In this document: positions 53,670 through 60,850 of the stretch, in pieces | How the letters are laid out: each line of letters starts with the position of its first letter | How positions within the stretch are numbered: position 1 is the stretch's first letter | Assembly: GCF_003752365.1 (NCBI RefSeq) | Contig: NZ_RJUO01000003.1 | Coordinates: forward strand, 1 to 64,000 | Length of the DNA: 64,000 nt | Source of the DNA: Frondihabitans sp. PhB188 | GTDB taxonomy: Bacteria; Actinomycetota; Actinomycetes; Actinomycetales; Microbacteriaceae | Direction: 5' to 3' | Translations under genes and position numbers: made by a program | The notes under the pieces: model-generated | Database searches by the model: none | What the model saw: only the letters and a program-made list of their open reading frames with translations | Told to the model about the DNA's origin: nothing

Positions 53670-54431
53670 GTGAGCGACGGCAGCACGGCGGGCGAGGCCG
53701 AGGGCGACGACGACCGGACGCGCGCGGCGCTCGAGCGCGACGCCTTCGGGCCCGAGACGGACGCCGAGGCGAGCGCGGCGGCCGTGCGCGAGCTGCGGCG
53801 GAGGGACGACGCGGCCGAGGGGCGGTCGGCGGGGGTGCCGGAGGGACTTCCTGCGCCCCAGACGGGAGACGGGGCCCAGACGAGAGACGCGGCCCGGACG
53901 AGACGGGTGGCCCGGGCAGCGATCGCTGTCGGGGTGGTGCTCGTGATCGGCGGCGTCGCGGGTTTCGGCCTGGCCCGGGGTCGGGAGCAGGCGCAGCCCG
54001 CCGTACCGGCTGGCGCGACCACCGCCCCCATCGCGACGCTCGGCGGGGGCGGCGACGAGGCGTCCGATCCGGCGGTCGCTGCCGACTCGCGGCGGACGAT
54101 CCTGGCGGCCGAGATCCTGCTGAGGACGCCGGCGACGAAGGGCGATACCCTCCCCGCCGCAGCTGGCCTCAGCGGCTTCCTCCGCTCGTCGACGCGCCTG
54201 GTGGCCACGGCGACCGGCGACCGGCGACTGTGGGTGGCGCGTTCCGACGACGCGGGCGGCGGCTACTGCCTGGTCGCGTACGACGGCGTCTCGGCGCCCG
54301 ACGGCAGCCCCGGATCGACCTCGTGCGCCGACGTCGGGGCCTTCGTCGCACTGGGCATCACGCTCGACGAGAGCGGCTTCACCGCCAGCTGGCGCGCCGG
54401 TACCGTCACGGCGACGGTGACCCGGAGCTGA
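53670..54431 (+). CDS. Single-span membrane protein of unknown function
   Basis: A 253-aa protein. The first 75 residues are highly charged and look disordered (GEAEGDDDRTRAALERDAFG), then one membrane span (RAAIAVGVVLVIGGVAGFGLA, about 81-101), then an extracytoplasmic part of about 150 residues with two cysteines (GGYCLVAYDG and STSCADVG) that could form a disulphide. The end has a beta-rich look (FTASWRAGTVTATVTRS). I recognise no family. The charged N-terminus inside and a domain outside fit a membrane-anchored binding protein. Start is GTG at 53670; it follows the acyltransferase gene by 10 nt but appears to have its own promoter. Confidence 0.7.
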   Translation: MSDGSTAGEAEGDDDRTRAALERDAFGPETDAEASAAAVRELRRRDDAAEGRSAGVPEGLPAPQTGDGAQTRDAARTRRVARAAIAVGVVLVIGGVAGFGLARGREQAQPAVPAGATTAPIATLGGGGDEASDPAVAADSRRTILAAEILLRTPATKGDTLPAAAGLSGFLRSSTRLVATATGDRRLWVARSDDAGGGYCLVAYDGVSAPDGSPGSTSCADVGAFVALGITLDESGFTASWRAGTVTATVTRS

Positions 54432-54460
54432 CGCCCGACCGCGCTCGCCTGCGCCGCGGC

Positions 54461-55774
54461 CTAGGCGAGCTTCGGCTGCCTCGCGAGACCGTCGGTCGAC
54501 GAGATGCGCTGCGGGTTCATGCGCCAGGCCACGAACGCGGCGGCCGCGAGCAGCACGATCGACGCGACGAACGGCCACTGCCAGCCTGTCGCGTCGACGA
54601 GGGCGCCGAACACGATGGGCGAGAAGATCCCGGCGATGCCGAAGCCGGTGTTCATCATGCCCGAGGCCGTGCCCGACCACTCGGGGGCGGTGTCCATCGG
54701 GATCGCCCAGAGCACGGCGTTGCAGAGCTCGAGGAAGAAGAACGACAGGGTCAGCGAGACGATCGCGACAGGCAGGCTGTGGAACACGAACACCGGCACG
54801 AGGCAGATCCCCGACCCGATGAGTCCGATCATGAGCGTGTTGCGGCGGGCCGTGCGCATGTCGCGCGAGCGGCGGAAGAACGCGTCGCTCATCATGCCGC
54901 CGAACGTGTCGCCGACCACGCCGCCGAGCAGGACGAGCGAGGTGAAGAGGGCGAAGGTCGTGAGCTTGAGGCCGTAGCTGTCGCCGAGGAAGGAGGGCAG
55001 CCAGGTCAGGAACACCCACAGGGTCCAGCCGTAGCCGAAGTCGACGAAGGTGACCGGCAGGATCGTGCGGGCGAGGCGCTTCCACGGCACGGGAGGCGCG
55101 ATGGCGCTCTTGGGACGATCGGGCATCTCCTCCAGCTCGACCTTGGTGATGCTCTTGTGCTCGTCGGGGCGGTTGCGGAAGTAGAAGTACCAGACGATCC
55201 CCCACAGCACGCTGATGCCGCCGAGGATGAAGAACATCTCGCGCCACGAGCCGAAGGCGACGATGAGGTAGGCGACGATCAGGGGCGCGGCGGCATTGCC
55301 GAGGCGGGAGGCGGAGTGCACGACGCCCTGCACGAAGCCGTTGCGGTCGGCTGGCACCCAGCGCGTCATGGCGCTGGTCGCCGTCGGGAACGCCGCCGAC
55401 TCGCTGAAGCCGAGCACGAGGCGGGCGATGAACAGCGACCAGAAACCGACGGACATGCCCGTCGCGAGCGTGGCGATCCCCCACAGGATCGCGATGACGA
55501 AGAGGGCCTTGCGCGCCCCGAACTTCTCGCCGAGGCGGCCGCCGAAGATCTGCAGCAGCGCGTACGGGATCGAGAACGCCGCTACGACGATGCCGAGCTG
55601 GGTGTCGGTGAGCGACAGGTCGGCCTTGATGTCAGGCAGCGCCGTCGAGATGTTGGTTCGGTCGATGTACGAGATCGCGTACATGACGCACAGCAGGATG
55701 ACCACCTTGCCGCGCACGCGCCCGCGCATCGGGGTCGCCTTCACCTTGGCGGGCTCTTCAGTGGTCAGGCTCAT
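54461..55774 (-). CDS. MFS transporter, anion:cation symporter-like
   Basis: A 437-aa major facilitator with 12 membrane spans. GGRLGEKFGARK (between spans 2 and 3) is the MFS signature loop, and YIDRTNISTALPDIKADL near span 1 is typical of the anion:cation symporter family that takes up organic acids such as glucarate, galactonate or phthalate. The large central loop carries acidic and basic residues. I chose ATG at 55774 (MSLTTEEPA), 9 nt after AAGGTG; GTG four codons upstream is possible. The substrate is not readable. It is convergent with the membrane protein gene. Confidence 0.88.
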   Translation of the reverse strand: MSLTTEEPAKVKATPMRGRVRGKVVILLCVMYAISYIDRTNISTALPDIKADLSLTDTQLGIVVAAFSIPYALLQIFGGRLGEKFGARKALFVIAILWGIATLATGMSVGFWSLFIARLVLGFSESAAFPTATSAMTRWVPADRNGFVQGVVHSASRLGNAAAPLIVAYLIVAFGSWREMFFILGGISVLWGIVWYFYFRNRPDEHKSITKVELEEMPDRPKSAIAPPVPWKRLARTILPVTFVDFGYGWTLWVFLTWLPSFLGDSYGLKLTTFALFTSLVLLGGVVGDTFGGMMSDAFFRRSRDMRTARRNTLMIGLIGSGICLVPVFVFHSLPVAIVSLTLSFFFLELCNAVLWAIPMDTAPEWSGTASGMMNTGFGIAGIFSPIVFGALVDATGWQWPFVASIVLLAAAAFVAWRMNPQRISSTDGLARQPKLA

Positions 55775-55904
55775 TCGGGTGGTCACCTTCGGGTCGTCAG
55801 CTCGTTGTACTCCGCATTCCCTGTATGCAGATGTATCGACTGTGTCGCAGCCCCCGATGAGGATCCTATGAGAAACGCAGGAACTCGGAATGGAGATGAC
55901 GAAA

Positions 55905-55938
55905 GAACGGCCCGCGCTCCGAAGAGGGCGGGCCGTTC
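55905..55938 (-). terminator. Terminator after rpsO
   Basis: GAACGGCCCGC (55905-55915) pairs with GCGGGCCGTTC (55928-55938). On the minus strand the stem is followed by TTTCGTC. It lies 54 nt after the rpsO stop. The rest of the gap to the MFS gene holds one GCAGGAACT word (55877). Confidence 0.75.
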
Positions 55939-55991
55939 AGTGAAGAGTGTGAGCCTCTGAGGACTCTGCTTCAGTTATCGATGCAGACGCA

Positions 55992-56261
55992 CTAGCGACG
56001 CAGGCCGAGGCGCTCGATGAGCGCACGGTAGCGGCTGATGTCGACGTTGCTGAGGTAGCCCAGCAGACGACGGCGCTGGCCGACGAGGAGCAGCAGACCA
56101 CGACGCGAGTGGTGGTCGTGCTTGTGCTCCTTGAGGTGCTCGGTCAGGTCTTTGATGCGCTGCGTGAGCACGGCCACCTGGACCTCGGGGGAACCCGTGT
56201 CGCCCGGGTGGGTCGCGTACTCTTCGATGATCGCAGTCTTCACTTCGGGTGCAAGTGCCAT
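55992..56261 (-). CDS. rpsO: 30S ribosomal protein S15
   Basis: S15 binds 16S rRNA early in small-subunit assembly and, in many bacteria, its own mRNA. The 89-aa protein has all family parts: [23 protein letters not shown] and [23 protein letters not shown], then [18 protein letters not shown] at 56261 follows AAGGGGATC. In many bacteria rpsO directly precedes pnp; here about 6.6 kb of other genes lies between. Confidence 0.98.
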   Translation of the reverse strand: MALAPEVKTAIIEEYATHPGDTGSPEVQVAVLTQRIKDLTEHLKEHKHDHHSRRGLLLLVGQRRRLLGYLSNVDISRYRALIERLGLRR

Positions 56262-56348
56262 AGGTGGATCCCCTTGTCAGTCGTTGCGCGGCGCCCGACG
56301 CCTGATGCGTGGGCTCTCTTTATCCGCGGCCGTTGGACGGCAACCTGC

Positions 56349-56831
56349 CTAGCGTACCAGTCCGGCGGCGCGACGGCGACTGGACGCCCGCCCGGCTGGC
56401 CGGCGGCCCAGCGAGGCGAACGGCAGGAGGAGCAGGCGGAGCACCAGCGCGATCAGGACCCCGACCAGGCCGCCGAGGGTGTTGTGCAGGACGTCGGCCG
56501 GATCGCTGACGCGCGTCGACAGGAACGCGCCCTGATAGGTCTCGATGCCGTACGACAGCAGCGCGCACAGCCCGACGGCGAGGACGAACAGCCTCTTCGG
56601 GAAGAACAGCGCCAGGAAGAAGCCCAGCGGCACGAACATCACGGCGTTCGACACCGACTCGACCACCGAGAACGTGATCCAGCTCGTCGAGCCGTGACGG
56701 CCGGACTCGTCGAGGGCCCGCCACAGCAGCTCGGACGTGCGGTGCCCGTAGACGTCGGGACGCAGGGTCATCCACGCGACGGCCATCAGGTACAGGACGG
56801 TCACGACGAGGAGCCACGGACGGAAGCGCAT
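56349..56831 (-). CDS. VanZ-like membrane protein
   Basis: A 160-aa protein with about four membrane spans and the VanZ-family arrangement: WLLVVTVLYLMAVAWMTLRP at the start, SNAVMFVPLGFFLALFFP in the middle and LSYGIETYQGAFLSTRVSDPADVLHNTLGG, the conserved part, near the end. VanZ gives low-level teicoplanin resistance in enterococci; most chromosomal relatives have no known role. I chose ATG at 56831 (MRFRPW), where homologous proteins usually begin; GTG at 56849 is possible. It follows the NERD-like gene by 93 nt. Confidence 0.82.
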   Translation of the reverse strand: MRFRPWLLVVTVLYLMAVAWMTLRPDVYGHRTSELLWRALDESGRHGSTSWITFSVVESVSNAVMFVPLGFFLALFFPKRLFVLAVGLCALLSYGIETYQGAFLSTRVSDPADVLHNTLGGLVGVLIALVLRLLLLPFASLGRRPAGRASSRRRAAGLVR

Positions 56832-56924
56832 CCGACCATGGTGAGGCACGGCACCTGGGCGGCACCCGCCAGGCGCCGGGGTGTCAGCCGAGCAGGGGCT
56901 GCGGCGACCCCGGCAGAGACCGTC

Positions 56925-57701
56925 TCAGCCCAGCACGGACTGGGCGAGCGCCGGGCCGGAGGCGGCGAGCGCGACGATGGCGCCGCAGCCACCCAGCGCC
57001 CACGCGGTCTGCACCCGGCGGGCGGCGGCGACCTCGGTGCGGACGCGGCCGAACCAGGCGTGCAGGTCGTCGCGCGCCGGGACGGGCCGAGCGGGTGCGG
57101 CCGGTGCCGCCAGCGGCCGGGCGCGCCAGGTGCGGGGCCGGAGGGCAGCCCGGGTGACCTCGCGCACCTCGTCGACGGAGAGGACCGGACGGAGGCCGCG
57201 CAGGGAGGAGGCCAGGCGCGCGGCGGAGACCGCGGTGGCGGCGGGCAGTTCCTGCGCCCCCGGGATCGCGGTCTGCCGGCGCGGGCTCGTGGCGACGACG
57301 ACGCCCGACACGGCGATCGGGCGGCCCAGTGCGTGGGAGAGCAGAGCGGACGCACCCTCGGCGTCACCCGGAGAGCCGACGGTGATCGCGAAGACTCCGG
57401 CGGGGCCGATGACGAGGTGGTCGATCTCGGAGCCGCCGACCGGGACGCCGTGGAGCACCCGCCACGACCCGCCCGACACGGCCAGGGTGCGCAGGCGCTC
57501 GGCGACCTGAGCCTCGGCGAGCGCCGCTGTGAAGGCGGAGCGGTCGGCGGGGCTGATCGGCGACGCACCGAGCACCCGGGCGAGCGGGCCGCGCGGCGGG
57601 CGGCCCGAGTGGCCCGACCAGAGCCGGTCGAGCGGCTTCGCCGGCGCCGCCTCCACCGGGACGGCGGTGGCTGCGTCGCCGGTCGGTGCGGGGATGGTCA
57701 T
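56925..57701 (-). CDS. NERD-like (nuclease-related domain) protein
   Basis: A 258-aa protein. Residues about 55-150 resemble the NERD domain, a PD-(D/E)XK-like fold: AQVAERLRTL, WRVLHGVPVGGSEIDHLVIGPAGVFAI, where the aspartate and following strand fit the fold. The catalytic lysine of a full nuclease motif is not obvious. The C-terminus has a membrane span (QTAWALGGCGAIVALAASGPALA, about 230-252). The N-terminal 50 residues are Pro/Ala-rich. ATG at 57701 follows GAGAGG. The role is not known; nuclease activity is an inference only. A GCAGGAACT word lies at 57247-57255. Confidence 0.65.
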   Translation of the reverse strand: MTIPAPTGDAATAVPVEAAPAKPLDRLWSGHSGRPPRGPLARVLGASPISPADRSAFTAALAEAQVAERLRTLAVSGGSWRVLHGVPVGGSEIDHLVIGPAGVFAITVGSPGDAEGASALLSHALGRPIAVSGVVVATSPRRQTAIPGAQELPAATAVSAARLASSLRGLRPVLSVDEVREVTRAALRPRTWRARPLAAPAAPARPVPARDDLHAWFGRVRTEVAAARRVQTAWALGGCGAIVALAASGPALAQSVLG

Positions 57702-57832
57702 GCGGGCCTCTCGGAAGCACTGCGCGGGTCGGCGGCGGTCCTCGAACGGTAATCGGCACCGCCGACGCGGCGGAATCGCCAGTTGGGGGGCCAGGGTACG
57801 TTTCGGGGCACATCAGCGGCATGGGGCGGGCG

Positions 57833-57886
57833 GTGCTTTCTCGATTGTCAGTGCTTTATCGATTGTCCGTGCTTTCTCGATTGTCA
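57833..57886 (+). repeat. 18-bp direct repeat, three copies, upstream of the M50-like gene
   Basis: GTGCTTTCTCGATTGTCA at 57833-57850 and 57869-57886 are identical; the middle copy (57851-57868) differs at two bases. They end 11 bp before the -10 and so cover the -35 region of the M50-like gene promoter. Such iterons usually bind a regulator. Confidence 0.7.
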
Positions 57887-57897
57887 GGGGGCATCCC

Positions 57898-57903
57898 TAC
57901 GCT
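57898..57903 (+). promoter_or_regulatory. -10 element of the M50-like gene (leaderless)
   Basis: TACGCT, then TGACGG, then the GTG at 57910. Confidence 0.6.
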
Positions 57904-57909
57904 TGACGG

Positions 57910-58644
57910 GTGGACTTCCTTGCTGCGCTCTGGTCGCGCGTCACCCAGACCTCCGAGCCGCTCGGCCTCCCGCTGCTGCTCGGCTCCCTCGTGGTCGGCG
58001 CCGTCCTGGTGCTGCTCCCGGCGACGTGGCACACCGTGCGGCATGCCGTCACCGTCGTCCACGAGGGCGGCCACGGTCTCGCCGCCGTCGTGACCGGGCG
58101 GCGGCTGACCGGCATCCGGCTGCACTCCGACACCTCCGGCCTGACCGTCTCGAAGGGTCCGCGGTCCGGGCCGGGCATGGTCATGACCCTGCTGGCCGGC
58201 TACACGGCCCCCGCACTCGCGGCGCTCGGAGCCTCGTGGATGCTCAGCCGCGGCTACTCGGCGGGCCTTCTCTGGTCGCTCCTGCTGGTGCTCGCGCTGA
58301 TGCTCGTGCAGATCCGCAACTGGTTCGGGCTGTGGGTGATCCTCGTCGGAGCGGCCATCGTCTTCGGCGTCACCTGGTTCGCGCCCACCGAGTGGCAGCT
58401 CGTCTTCGGGCACGTGCTCACCGTCGTGCTCGGGCTGGGCGCCCTCCGAGCGGCGATGGAACTCCAGACCAGCCGTCGCCGCACGAGATCGGGGCAGTCC
58501 GACGCCGACCAGCTCGCCCGGCTGACACGCATCCCCGGCCTGTTCTGGGTGTTCGTGTACGTGCTCGTCGCCGTGGTCTGCGCGATCGCCGACGCGTGGA
58601 TGCTGGTGCCGGCCGGCGTTCTGACCGTGCCCGCCGGGCTTTAA
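57910..58644 (+). CDS. M50B-like membrane metallopeptidase
   Basis: A 244-aa protein with about five to six membrane spans. The zinc motif H-E-x-x-H is present as HEGGH (51-55) in VVHEGGHGLAAV, and a second conserved part, SGPGMVMTLLAGYTAPALAALG, follows, as in M50 site-2-protease relatives where the third ligand aspartate sits in a later helix (VQIRNWFG region). The protein is one of the small M50B type found in actinobacteria. Targets are unknown. GTG at 57910 appears leaderless, downstream of three 18-bp repeats, so expression is probably regulated. Confidence 0.82.
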   Translation: MDFLAALWSRVTQTSEPLGLPLLLGSLVVGAVLVLLPATWHTVRHAVTVVHEGGHGLAAVVTGRRLTGIRLHSDTSGLTVSKGPRSGPGMVMTLLAGYTAPALAALGASWMLSRGYSAGLLWSLLLVLALMLVQIRNWFGLWVILVGAAIVFGVTWFAPTEWQLVFGHVLTVVLGLGALRAAMELQTSRRRTRSGQSDADQLARLTRIPGLFWVFVYVLVAVVCAIADAWMLVPAGVLTVPAGL

Positions 58645-58729
58645 GGCGCACACCCGCAGCGGCGGCGGACGATCCCCACCGCGGCGGCGGTCTCCTGCCG
58701 CCGACGGGGGTCGGGCCGCCGGGCGGCGG

Positions 58730-59263
58730 CTAGGCCGGGGCGGATGAGAGAGCGTGCACCGGCACGCGGCCGTCGAGGCGCGCGCGACCGTCGAGCCCGT
58801 CGAGCTCGAGCAGCACGGCGATGCCGACGACCTCGTACCCGGCGCGCTCGAGCAGCGTGATCGAGGCCTCGGCCGTGCCGCCGGTGGCCAGGACGTCGTC
58901 GACGACGAGCACGCGCGACCCCGCGGGCAGCTGGCCGGGGCGGAGCTCGATCGACGCCTCGCCGTACTCGAGCGCGTAGCTCTCGCTGAGCACCTCGCCG
59001 GGCAGCTTGCCCGCCTTCCGCACGGTGAGGACGCCCGTCCCGGTCTGCGCGGCGATGCCCCCGGCGAGTGCGAACCCGCGCGCCTCGATGCCGGCCACGG
59101 CGGCGAACCCGCCCTCGAACGGCTCGGCGAGCGCAGCGCAGACGGCGGCGAAGCCCTCGGCGTCGGCGAACACCGGCGTCACGTCGCGGAAGAGGATGCC
59201 GGGTTTCGGGAAGTCCTCGACGACGGCCGTCAGGCGGTCGACGAGGTCGGAGGCGTCAGACAT
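58730..59263 (-). CDS. apt: Adenine phosphoribosyltransferase
   Basis: Apt salvages adenine to AMP with PRPP. The 177-aa protein has DFPKPGILFRDVTP (about 17-30), GIEARGF (about 58-64) and the PRPP-binding motif VLVVDDVLATGGTA (118-131). Length is normal. ATG at 59263 is exactly 6 nt after TACCGT; the longer reading frame upstream is a shadow of the GH6 gene. It is convergent with the M50-like gene; a short GC-rich gap of 85 bp with CGGCGG/CCGCCG inverted repeats lies between. Confidence 0.94.
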   Translation of the reverse strand: MSDASDLVDRLTAVVEDFPKPGILFRDVTPVFADAEGFAAVCAALAEPFEGGFAAVAGIEARGFALAGGIAAQTGTGVLTVRKAGKLPGEVLSESYALEYGEASIELRPGQLPAGSRVLVVDDVLATGGTAEASITLLERAGYEVVGIAVLLELDGLDGRARLDGRVPVHALSSAPA

Positions 59264-59269
59264 GCCTTT

Positions 59270-59275
59270 ACGGTA
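59270..59275 (-). promoter_or_regulatory. -10 element of apt (leaderless)
   Basis: TACCGT on the minus strand, then AAAGGC, then the apt ATG. Confidence 0.6.
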
Positions 59276-59404
59276 GCGGCCCCAGGAGTGGGGTGGCCGC
59301 CGCCCCCGAATGGGCGCTCCCGGGTGGGCGGAGTTCCTGCTGGAGTGGACCTCACGGTCGATCCGGAGCGCAGAGGGCTCCCACGACCGCGACTCGGGGG
59401 AACG

Positions 59405-60415
59405 ATGGCACCGCACCACGCGACACTCGTGGCCGTCTCGGCGGCTGTCATCGCCCTGTCGAGCGCTCTGCTCCTGGGCGGGCCCGCCGGCGCTGCGAAC
59501 ACGGCCAAGCCGCTCACGGTCGCGCAGATCCAGGCTGCCAAGCCGTCGACGCTCTACCCCGGCGGCCTCGCGGTGCACCCCGACACCAAGGCGGCCTCCG
59601 TGTACGCCGGGCTCGTGAAAGCGAAGAAGACGACCGAGGCGGCAGCCATCAAGAAGATCTCGTCGCAGCCGGTGGCACTGTGGCTGGGCGACTGGTACTC
59701 CGACGCGCAGCTGAAGACCGTCGTCGCGAAGTCGCTGGCGAGCGCTGAGAAGGCGAAGCGCACGCCGACCTTCGTCACCTATGCGATCCCGGACCGCGAC
59801 TGCGGCGACTACTCGGCCGGCGGGCTCACTGCCGACGAGTACGGCACCTGGAACCAGACGATCGCCACGGCTCTGAAAGGGCACCGCGCCACCGTCATCG
59901 TCGAGCCGGACGCGCTGGCGATGATCAGCAACTGCCCCGGCACGGCGTCGGTGCGACTGCCCCTCATCAAGGCGGCCGTCACGGACTTCGCCGCAGCGGG
60001 CGTGACCACCTACATCGACGCGGGCAACTCGCACTGGGTCGACCCGGCCGTCATGGCCGACCGCCTGGAGCAGGCCGGCATCGCCGAGGCGCGGGGCTTC
60101 TCGACCAACGTGTCGAACTTCTACCCCACCGCCGACGAGAAGGCGTACGGCCTCACCGTGTCGAAGCTCACCGGCGGGTCGCACTTCGTGATCGACACGT
60201 CGCGCAACGGCCAGGGCTGGAAGGGCACCTGGTGCAACCCCACCGGAGCCGGACTCGGCGTGACGCCGCGAGTCGCCTCAGGCAGGTCGAAGGTCGACGC
60301 GCTGCTCTGGATCAAGACGCCGGGCGCGAGCGACGGCACCTGCAACGGCGGCCCGACCGCGGGCACGTGGTGGCAGAAGTACGCGCTGGCGCTGGTGAAG
60401 CAACGCGCGAAGTAG
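59405..60415 (+). CDS. Secreted glycoside hydrolase family 6 (cellulase-type)
   Basis: A 336-aa exported enzyme expected to cut beta-1,4-glucan. A signal peptide covers about 1-30 (VAVSAAVIALSSALLLGGPAGA). The GH6 features are YAIPDRDCGDYSAGG (127-141, with the proton-donor aspartate), VIVEPDALAMI (166-176), the disulphide cysteines, TYIDAGNSHWVDP, HFVIDTSRNGQGW, WCNPTGAGLGV and LLWIKTPGASDGTCNGG. There is no carbohydrate-binding module. Among actinobacteria GH6 enzymes occur in plant-associated members; plant association is only suggested. ATG at 59405 follows GGGGGAACG. It is divergent from apt. Confidence 0.93.
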   Translation: MAPHHATLVAVSAAVIALSSALLLGGPAGAANTAKPLTVAQIQAAKPSTLYPGGLAVHPDTKAASVYAGLVKAKKTTEAAAIKKISSQPVALWLGDWYSDAQLKTVVAKSLASAEKAKRTPTFVTYAIPDRDCGDYSAGGLTADEYGTWNQTIATALKGHRATVIVEPDALAMISNCPGTASVRLPLIKAAVTDFAAAGVTTYIDAGNSHWVDPAVMADRLEQAGIAEARGFSTNVSNFYPTADEKAYGLTVSKLTGGSHFVIDTSRNGQGWKGTWCNPTGAGLGVTPRVASGRSKVDALLWIKTPGASDGTCNGGPTAGTWWQKYALALVKQRAK

Positions 60416-60448
60416 CAACGGGCGCGGGAATCGACAGCGTCGCGGGGT

Positions 60449-60775
60449 CTACGTGATCGTCAGCGACTTCACCCGCTCGCCGGCGAGCACGAACGTCATG
60501 GTGCCGACGCCGTTGTAGCCGTCGCCCGACACGTCGACCGTCACGACGAACTCGTCGGCCGACGACCCCGCTGCGACCTCGACCACGTCGAACCGGGAGT
60601 GCTTGCCGATGTTGTCGGACTCGTTCCAGCGCGCGACGCCGTCGCGGCCGTGGAACACGCGGCCCCAGTCGTCGAGCGTCGCGTCGTCGGCGAAGCACGC
60701 CAGAAACCCCGTATCGTCTTCACGGTTGGTCGTGTCGATGAACGAGTGGATGGCTGACGGTGTCGCGACGGTCAT
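60449..60775 (-). CDS. SnoaL-like (NTF2-fold) protein
   Basis: A 108-aa alpha+beta-barrel protein. IHSFIDTTNREDDTGFLACFADDATLDDWGRVFHGRDGVARW is the N-terminal helix and strand typical of SnoaL-like polyketide-cyclase/isomerase proteins; the remaining strands (DEFVVTVDVSGDGYNG, GTMTFVLAGERVKSLTIT) close the cone. Such proteins bind small hydrophobic ligands; many are of unknown function. I chose ATG at 60775 (MTVATPS) because upstream residues look unlike the family. It converges on the GH6 gene. Confidence 0.8.
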   Translation of the reverse strand: MTVATPSAIHSFIDTTNREDDTGFLACFADDATLDDWGRVFHGRDGVARWNESDNIGKHSRFDVVEVAAGSSADEFVVTVDVSGDGYNGVGTMTFVLAGERVKSLTIT

Positions 60776-60850
60776 GCCCCATCGAACCACGGCCGCCGCC
60801 GGCGGGCTCCAGCCGTGTCCCCGGGCCGAGACACGTCGGGCCGCCCGTCG

